DNA from: Hymenolepis diminuta | Lineage: Eukaryota; Platyhelminthes; Cestoda; Cyclophyllidea; Hymenolepididae | Assembly: GCA_900708905.1 (NCBI GenBank) | Contig: CAADRB010000001.1 | Location: 3,405,161 to 3,469,160 of the forward strand | DNA length: 64,000 bases | Direction of reading: 5' to 3' | In this document: positions 56,356-64,000 of the stretch, piece after piece | How the letters are laid out: each line of letters begins with the position of its first letter | Numbering within the stretch: position 1 is the stretch's first letter | The notes under the pieces: model-generated | Told to the model about the DNA's origin: nothing | What the model saw: the letters and a program-made list of their open reading frames with translations, nothing else | The model's database searches: none | Position numbers and translations under genes: made by a program

Positions 56356-57464
56356 ACTCTTCTCACAAACCCAGATATTCCGGATGAGCGAGTGAGTGAG
56401 TGTGTGTGTGAGTCAGCAGATCTTTGACAACGCTCTTTTCTCTTCCTCGTGGCAGGCACGTCATCTCTGTTGTTTTCGTTCAGCAACTCCTTTCTAACTT
56501 TGCAAACGGAAGATGTGGCGATCTCTGTATTTGGTTTTGATAGACACTATTACAACGTGTCTCTTCATTTCATTAGTTATAGTAGTATCTGCCATGAGAT
56601 CTTCTTACTTAGAAAATGCGCCAATTATGATCGGGTTAGTTTAAATTACAAAAAATATAAGTGTTCTCAGATACCTTATGCACATTGTATATCCTTTCGG
56701 TTGAATTTCCCAAATATCAAGATAAATTACGAGCTTATATATATATATTTATCTCAAAGTGAGAGCAGAAGGGATGAAGGCAAATTTATTTACATGGAAC
56801 TCATTTGACTGTCCTTCGCTGTCATTCCCATCTAATCAACATTATCTTATCAGTCTTATCAAAAATATTTGATCGATTTAACTTTCTATAACATTGAACC
56901 CCGAAACGTTATTGACTGAGTAGGCTTAGAGATTTCAAATAAAACTTACTAGGCCATTTATTTAATGAACTCTGAATAATAAAACTCGAATAATCATCAA
57001 AAGAGAACCCTACTAGACATCCTACTTCCTGGCTAGTTGACTCATCAAAAAGTTATAACTTTACTTACAGAAAAATGTTTCAATACTGAATAGAAAGTGA
57101 AGTTTCGAGTTTAATAGGAGCAAATATAAAAAAATCAGGAGAATCTTGCTTCCTCTGAATTATAAAATAACAAGATCGTTAGCTCTCTAAAGTTCCAATT
57201 TTATCAAGTCGGTATCTTTGAAATCACAGACAAAATATCTCTTTATGCAAATTTGGGGATATTTTTTACAAAATTCAGTTGAATAAAAGAGAATAATCTC
57301 TGGTTTGCAAGGATTTATTATTGCATTATTATAATCCACGCAAGGCAAATGAATTTTGTAACTTTGTACCGTTGTAAAACAATTAAATAGGAGAAAAGTA
57401 AAGTTCGATAAGGAATTCAGGGGAGGTGATTGAAAAGATACTGAGAATAATATCAAGGCATAAA

Positions 57465-57620
57465 AGGGCTTCAATTCATTTGATTTTCGTATTCGTGCTG
57501 CGTTATATTTATATAATGGTAGTTCGGTTTACGAAATTCAAAATTGGTGTCCTGTGTTATTGAGCAAATTCCTGTCTACAGTGTCCAGTGTTTATTGACC
57601 GATATGTTAATGGGTATGAT
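57465..57620 (+). repeat. Interspersed repeat family 1 copy
   Basis: TTCAATTCATTTGATTTTCG, GTGTCCAGTGTTTATTGACC, like the copies at 7171 and 37040. Confidence 0.6.
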
Positions 57621-58264
57621 CTTCTTACCATTTCTCATATTTTTCTTTAGAAACCCGAGAAAGGGGGATACTATTGCATAATTTTAAGCATGTTATGTCT
57701 TATCGTGACAGAGCTGAGTAAAGTTAATACAAGATGAATTCTATCAATCTGCCAATGAATTCACCTCTCACTTTCTTTTTTCAGAGTCTATGACATTGAA
57801 GGTACGTGCAGATAACTCTTCTTTAGCGCACACATCTTAGGCACGACTGATTTTTAATGATGTGAAGGATAGATTTCTTTGCATAAATCATCAGCTAAAT
57901 TTTGCCTTCATTCTCTCGCCAAACACCTGCTAAGCATTCCTCTGAAGTTATCTTAGTCAATTTTGTGTTTGTGAAAATTTAGAATAATCTTTTTTTGTCT
58001 TTGGAGTTTCCATATTATTTTAGCTGATACAATGACAGTCAATATTTAGTTTCAACACCTACTGAACAAAGAGAAGAGAAGGTACAAATATTAATTAGGG
58101 GATTGTACACTTCTAATAGATTTTTTAGTAAAATTGGGTTAGATGTTGCAACCAAACAAAGAAATCAAGTAAATAAGAAAAGATAATACCTTGATTATCA
58201 TTATTTTGATGTGAGAATTTAGAGATAAATTCCATTTTTTAACGTTTTATAGACCTGTAATTAA

Positions 58265-58410
58265 TGACACCCAGAATGAAGAAGGAAGAAGACCCATAGC
58301 TCAAACAAGGGTAACCGATTATCCGCCTTGTTTGGCTATGATTGTATCAGTGGTGGTCTTACATATCCTGGTGCGAGTGTAAAAATCCAGAATTCAATAA
58401 TCTAATTTAC
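58265..58410 (+). repeat. Family 7 repeat copy (weak)
   Basis: CTCAAACAAGGG, GTTTGGCTATG, TACATATCCTGGTGCGAG and ATTCAATAATCTA follow the order at 41750-41930. Confidence 0.35.
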
Positions 58411-59459
58411 GAGAGATGATACCTAAGAGTTTTGTTGTGCTTAAAATTCTGTCTAGAGAAAACTGTTTTTGCTCTAAATAAATCATTATTTCAACCAATT
58501 AATAACCTGAACCTTTCATAACTCCTATTATTACCATTACTTCCATCATAGCATAAAATTCATCTTTCGTATTAATCTGTTAAGTTAATTGCTCAGAGGA
58601 AATTAAATAAAAAATTTAATTAATTGGCATTTAAATCGCTATATGCATCTTAATTGGTGCTGTTCATAACAAAACTAGAGACAATATTATTTAACATTGC
58701 ACATTTTATTTGAAACAATTATCTTTGTGGAAACTATGAGTAGTCGCATCTAGGGTACGACTTGGATATGAGGTAAGAGCTTCCAATACATTTATTACGA
58801 AGAGGACTGGAATGACATTGATATATTTCACTCCTGGAATGTAGACTTCCTCCTATCCTTAGATGTTACTGAGGTCCACCTAAAATTCATTTCTTGAATT
58901 GTTGGGGCATTCATCTGAACTTAGCTTTCTGAGTGAGTGGATGAAAATTGTAGCAGATGCTGATTTTCAAGACCGAAAATTTGCATTAGTTTGGATTTAA
59001 TTTCTCTCTGATTACAGAAGATAGTGTGTACCGAATTGACCAAGTGTGAAAGATTGGGTGGTAACACCGTTTTCCATATTTAAAGTTATAGCTGATATAA
59101 ATAAAGTATATCTAACATCTAACAAATTCTGCTGCTAGTTACCGGACATTGCTAAACCATACCAAATTTCTGCAACTGGTGTATCTTCAGTGAAGTCTTT
59201 ACAGTCATTCAAAAAGCATTTGCCTAGGTTTCAAAATTTTTAGCTACTGGGATTAAGAATACCTATACGTAAGTAAGCAAGGACCCTCACAATTTCGTTC
59301 ATACTCTTAAAGATCTTAATTCCCTTTCAAAAATATATTCCACTATCTTTATGACGTCTTTTAACAATTATTCATTTGACTACGCTTTCTTGAGATCAAC
59401 AAAGCAATCCAATAGAGAGTGAGGGAAGGAGATCAAGTGAACGAAGAAATTAAAGTCAA

Positions 59460-59655
59460 GACATCAAGGCAATCTGAAATTATTGATCATTAGTTTCAGT
59501 TGGGCTTTTTTTACCTTCCCGAGCATAGCCCATTGATTCATATTATGATATTGTAATGCCCTAATTCCAATATTTTTCTCCTGGATGCATGAGCGAATTC
59601 ATGTTTACTGCATCCAGAGTTTATTGATTATTTGATTAATTTGGACGGTTGGCCA
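59460..59655 (+). repeat. Interspersed repeat family 1 copy
   Basis: GACATCAAGGCAATCTGAAA at the start, CCAGAGTTTATTGATTATTT and GATTAATTTGGACGGTTGGC at the end. Confidence 0.55.
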
Positions 59656-60476
59656 GCCACTGCAGATGCATCTTTCGTCTAATATCCAAGATACTAGGAA
59701 AATGATAAGAGCTGAAATATTGAAAATTTGTTTATCATATGATCTAATGGGAAGAAGAGGCACAACTTTTAAGCGCATAAACTTAATTTAAAGTAACCTT
59801 TAATGAAAAGTACATCTTTTTGTAAACTTTCAATTTGCCTCGAGGTGATTTGGAGCAAGTTTACGAAATGACCTTTGTGAACGTTTTATTTCATTTAAAA
59901 TTTTCATTCATTTATCTGCAATATAAATATCTAAAACACCATAATTCAGTAGGAATGGGAAATTATTTTCCAAAAATTGTAGTGTTGTTACTATTTGTTT
60001 AATTGAAGTGAAGTGAATCAAGTTGATTTGTGTATTAAGCTAGTTTTCCACGTCCTACATTTTTTGGTGTATAACTCATCACTCGACCTGTAAGCATTTG
60101 TAGAAATTTCTCCATTATCTGACGTCAGTGTTTGTAGCTTTACTAAGCTATGTAGACACATTTGATTTAACTTTTACAGTATTGAGCTTCCCCCTTGTTC
60201 TCTACCACTAACTCTCAAATCCATTTAGGAAAGCGTTTTCCAACAATCATCTTTAAGAGGGGTAGCATCATGGAACCTCCGCAGTGAGAAGTTCTAGTTC
60301 TGCTACCGCCTCGATAAAAGCAATGGTCCAATTATGATATTGTGGCAAGCGAATGCATATCTTTAAGGCTTAAAGGCTTAAGGAGGAAGAAAAAGAGATT
60401 TCACTACATTCAATGCTTAATCATACTTGTAGAATATATGCCAGTATAATTAACTGCTTCATGCATTAGTCGAAGT

Positions 60477-61201
60477 NNNNNNNNNNNNNNNNNNNNNNNN
60501 NNNNNNNNNNNNNNNNNNNNNNNNNNNNNNNNNNNNNNNNNNNNNNNNNNNNNNNNNNNNNNNNNNNNNNNNNNNNNNNNNNNNNNNNNNNNNNNNNNNN
60601 NNNNNNNNNNNNNNNNNNNNNNNNNNNNNNNNNNNNNNNNNNNNNNNNNNNNNNNNNNNNNNNNNNNNNNNNNNNNNNNNNNNNNNNNNNNNNNNNNNNN
60701 NNNNNNNNNNNNNNNNNNNNNNNNNNNNNNNNNNNNNNNNNNNNNNNNNNNNNNNNNNNNNNNNNNNNNNNNNNNNNNNNNNNNNNNNNNNNNNNNNNNN
60801 NNNNNNNNNNNNNNNNNNNNNNNNNNNNNNNNNNNNNNNNNNNNNNNNNNNNNNNNNNNNNNNNNNNNNNNNNNNNNNNNNNNNNNNNNNNNNNNNNNNN
60901 NNNNNNNNNNNNNNNNNNNNNNNNNNNNNNNNNNNNNNNNNNNNNNNNNNNNNNNNNNNNNNNNNNNNNNNNNNNNNNNNNNNNNNNNNNNNNNNNNNNN
61001 NNNNNNNNNNNNNNNNNNNNNNNNNNNNNNNNNNNNNNNNNNNNNNNNNNNNNNNNNNNNNNNNNNNNNNNNNNNNNNNNNNNNNNNNNNNNNNNNNNNN
61101 NNNNNNNNNNNNNNNNNNNNNNNNNNNNNNNNNNNNNNNNNNNNNNNNNNNNNNNNNNNNNNNNNNNNNNNNNNNNNNNNNNNNNNNNNNNNNNNNNNNN
61201 N
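60477..61201. other. Assembly gap (725 N)
   Basis: No bases are called. Flanks show no gene, so what is missing cannot be stated. Confidence 1.
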
Positions 61202-62736
61202 AATTTGAGGGTTCCAACCAAACGTCTTCTAATCTTTCCTCGTCTTATTGCGTAATACCTTTTATTATAACGCGCTTGCAATAAAAGGGACTACCAAAAT
61301 CAAAATTAATTTTTTAGGTGTCAAATTCACCTTTTCTTGGAAATGCTTTCGTTTATTTTAGGAGTCAAAAAAAAACAGGATAAAATTTAAATTTAGCTGA
61401 AATCCTCTTTTCTTGGATATATCCGAATTTTTAAATAATGTAGTATGTACTAAACTGTGATCAAACTTGATGACAAAATATAGAAATGAAAACCTATTTA
61501 GTAATGGGTTAAACACCAATATCCTGAGTCTTTTATTTGGTTGAACCTAAAATTCATTTTAATAAAGGTTACAAAGACAAATGTAGAAATGTAATTAAAT
61601 GATCAGGAAAACACTGTCCGAGAATGATATCGCTCAGTGAATGTTAAATAATTTAGTACGCTAAATTAATTTCTAGATCGTTAAATTATGCACGAAATAC
61701 TTCATAATTTAATTTCCGGTGGTCTCATATATCCATGCGACGGTAGGTTTCCTTGAATCAGGTTGATCTTAACTAGTAACACGATAGGATATCCTACTTG
61801 GGTCATCTGCAACCTCCGATTCTATTTCTATTTATATCCCTCTTTACCTCTACCCTAGATGAACTCTTTGTTCACAGATAATCACATTAACCCGAGACAA
61901 TTACAGAACTTTACTCTCAACTATTGTTTATCAATATATATCCATCTTCATATCTTTTATTCCCCTACTCAAAAGAGTTGCCTTTAAATCTGGGGACTAC
62001 TGTAAACACATATGTAAAGAATAAAGTGCTGAGCGTCTTAAGTAGTATTAAATCATGGAATTCAGGATGGAAATTTCCGAGTCGGTATTAACCAGTTATA
62101 TTTATAAAAATCAAACATATATATATGTTCAAAGGAAAGAAAGGAAGTTCTGCACACTTATCGTCATCAGTTTAGTTGTACCACCCATATGTCAATCGTA
62201 TTGAAAGTTGTGACATTCAGCTACCCGGATTCTAAAGGAGAGTAAAATCATGTCCAGACCTCCCTCTGATAACGTCTCAGTTGACTTCTCCGATGTCCAA
62301 GCCCCCAGTGTCATACCACGCTAAACTCTATTTGAAACTCGGCGACTAGAATATAACTGACCTCTTCCTGCCATCAAGTACATCCTATCCGTCTATCTGA
62401 GAATTTTTAATTGGCATTGTATGCTTAGTTGTGATTTAGTCAGGACTTATTGCCTTCTTTAACTGATATCCCAAACATTAAAACCTCAATAAGGCACTTG
62501 AGTTTAGATACATGGCTATAATTTGCCACGACAAGAGCCATCTCTATAGAGAATAGGGTAGTAGAATAAAGGAGATATAATAATTCAAAGGATACTATTG
62601 CCCAGCCGTGTATAGTACCCAGATATCTAAAAGGCGATTAGGGCTGTGTATATACCAATCACCACCTACTATTTAAATATATTTTAAAAGTTGGAAGGAA
62701 GAACGTGCAAGTCTGGATATGATAAATTTAAACTAG

Positions 62737-62975
62737 CAGCTTAATAACTCCCAAGTCAGTTTAAGGGAATGCTTTCTAACGGTCATCATGGTTTGATGAG
62801 TAGTGCCGTGAAACCTCTCTAACAAGAAATTTGAATTCTATGATTCTCCTTATTAGCCAAACCTAACCAATGCGGCTAACCATTCTGCTCATTGGGTGAG
62901 CACCGATAGACATTGAATCTGTGACCTCTACCTTCGAACATAAACATGGTGATCGCTTGATAAATATGCGATTTC
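62737..62975 (-). repeat. tRNA-derived SINE candidate, copy 3
   Basis: The reverse complement has GAGGTCACAGATTCAATGTC (B-box area), GGTTAGCCGCATTGGTTAGG, GAATTCAAATTTCT, GAGGTTTCA and ACTTGGGAGTTATTA. All are in the order of the copy at 23530-23765, so it is nearly full length. Confidence 0.65.
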
Positions 62976-63144
62976 AAATCGAAAGTATCATTTTGTTTGG
63001 TCATTCCCTTAAACGGCTTTAATTACTACTGATCAGAGAACCACAAATAAAGTTTACAAATTTTAATCATGGGAACGGCAAATTATTTCATGAGCAATGA
63101 AAAGATGAAGGGCGCCGAGTATAAGTAAGTAACGAAGTCGGGAT

Positions 63145-63345
63145 ATCAGGAGTCTTAGATTATTTGAACTCTGGAGGAATTGAGTTAGCAATGTTCTCAT
63201 AAGGGATATCCCTTTCACTTTGCAATGTTCGAATTTCATGATTTATCCCTCAGATTCCCAGGTGAAGCTACATTCCCAATATTCAGGAGTTTTAGAACAG
63301 TTGGTAAATGGTTGGCTATGTCACCTCAAAATAGACCTCTTTCAC
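63145..63345 (+). repeat. Interspersed repeat family 1 copy
   Basis: GATATCAGGAGTCTTAGATT, ATTTGAACTCTGGAGG, AATTTCATGATTTATCCCTC and GGTTGGCTATGTCACC. It supplies much of the family 1 middle section. Confidence 0.65.
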
Positions 63346-64000
63346 TAAAATAAGTACTGGATCATAATACTGAAAATGAACTTTAGGCTAAACTTGAAAG
63401 TCCGACCGAAACGCGTTTGAATAAAGAATTATTTCACAGTTATCAATTTGCGAAAGAACAAATTATGTGTTTTTGAGGAGTGAATAACAAATTTGAAAAC
63501 TATGCCTAAACAACCTAAAAGTTGGGGAAACATTTTTAAGACTATAAGATTATAAGATTTTTTAGGTCAATATTTATCGATGGTAAGAATCAATTGCTTG
63601 CTTTTGGCTATTACCAGATGCAAAAGAACCGGGATAGCATGATTAACCACTCCATTGAATCAGGGTCTAAAAGCTCTGAATACTAGGGTAAAATAGGACT
63701 CTTTACTTACCACTTCTATCCCCCTTCTTCCATTTCATATGTTATAAGACTACTTCTCCATCTTTAATATTCAATTTCTTTTCTAAGATTAATAATGCAT
63801 TAAATTTTTTCTGCTTTATCGTTGACAGTAATTATTATAATAATTATGGATTATTGAGCACATGTGGTTATAATTCGGTCATTCCAACTGCGCTACACTT
63901 TATTTTATTGATGGTCAAAGTAAGATATCAAGTTATCGTTAATATTCATGGCCTAAGCTGTCCAGACGTTCATAAATCTGTGGATTTTTAAACGAATTGG

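Larger units (their letters stand above)
55531..56550 (-). pseudogene. Second Tc1/mariner-superfamily transposase relic
   Basis: Read from about 56550 down to TAA at 55531-55533, over several frames. Recognisable blocks: KVRKELLNENN; RKRKERCQRSADS; QQVSEGT; NFHEDEGVNWGNDRWVAM; KFPPTVMLFG; VVSSEGG; NFFPQGLRANVDAD; PYVFQQASPPSH; KTQDWM; DYYV; EKEVNKHSHNTK; EEEGGYIK. This is the widespread invertebrate family with SDEKNF, FPQGLR, FQQDSAPSH and LDYYVWG, not the DD34D mariner at 11.2 kb. The first catalytic Asp is lost (PGNN for DEKN) and the second is Ala in FQQAS. About 20 codons before DYYV are deleted. No clear terminal inverted repeats were found. Confidence 0.85.
56551..60476. other. Gene-free stretch up to the large N gap
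   Basis: Family 1 copies at 57465 and 59460, a weak family 7 copy at 58265, and a short GGCTTAAA tandem near 60365-60382. No gene is supported. Confidence 0.55.
61202..64000. other. Gene-free stretch to window end
   Basis: Holds a SINE copy (62737-62975), a family 1 copy (63145-63345) and an 18-bp AT palindrome at 63829-63846. No gene is supported. Confidence 0.55.

Noticed and set aside
56449..56808. 119-codon + strand open frame
   Set aside because: It partly runs antisense through the second transposase relic and has no motif of its own.
60459..61281. Long apparent open frames on the - strand
   Set aside because: They are made of N bases from the assembly gap.

Overview
The window is AT-rich, intron-bearing animal DNA from a draft assembly, with N gaps at 5898-5909, 19288-19295 and 60477-61201. 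Codon use, GT-AG introns of very mixed size, a heavy load of decayed transposons and an unusual single-exon GPCR suggest an invertebrate. A flatworm or related lophotrochozoan is my best guess, but nothing here proves it.

Two protein-coding genes are supported. (1) On the + strand, 695-19132 holds the last eight exons of a MYST-family histone acetyltransferase of the KAT7/HBO1 (Drosophila chameau) type. In order it has a C2HC (MyT1-type) zinc finger, the DLFRRAQ segment, the MYST C2HC zinc finger, the acetyl-CoA-binding and catalytic core, and the C-terminal helical part. The N-terminal exons lie before the window. Three introns are tiny (66-79 bp) and four are long (1.5-6.5 kb); the long ones hold repeats and one dead mariner. 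(2) On the - strand, 52361-53818 is a single-exon, 485-residue rhodopsin-class GPCR with seven membrane segments. It has altered signature motifs (DRC instead of DRY, NWVLY instead of NPxxY) and no recognisable ligand class.

Two dead Tc1/mariner-superfamily elements are readable. A DD34D mariner (11203-12508, - strand) keeps near-perfect 28-bp inverted termini and TA ends, but its transposase is full of stops and frameshifts. A second, distinct transposase relic (about 55531-56550, - strand) has lost key catalytic residues, carries an internal deletion, and has gained two microsatellites inside its old reading frame. Possible LINE debris lies near 40.9-41.2 kb and 46.8-47.0 kb.

The rest, about 19.1-52.3 kb and 56.6-64 kb, has no gene I can support. 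It is built largely from several families of diverged interspersed repeats found by comparing the window with itself. One is a candidate tRNA-derived SINE with recognisable A and B boxes (three copies). Another is a family of about 190 bp with a dozen or so copies, mostly in + orientation. Four or five smaller families also recur. Repeat edges are approximate because they were aligned by eye. I found no CRISPR array, rRNA, intact tRNA or obvious new multi-gene system.
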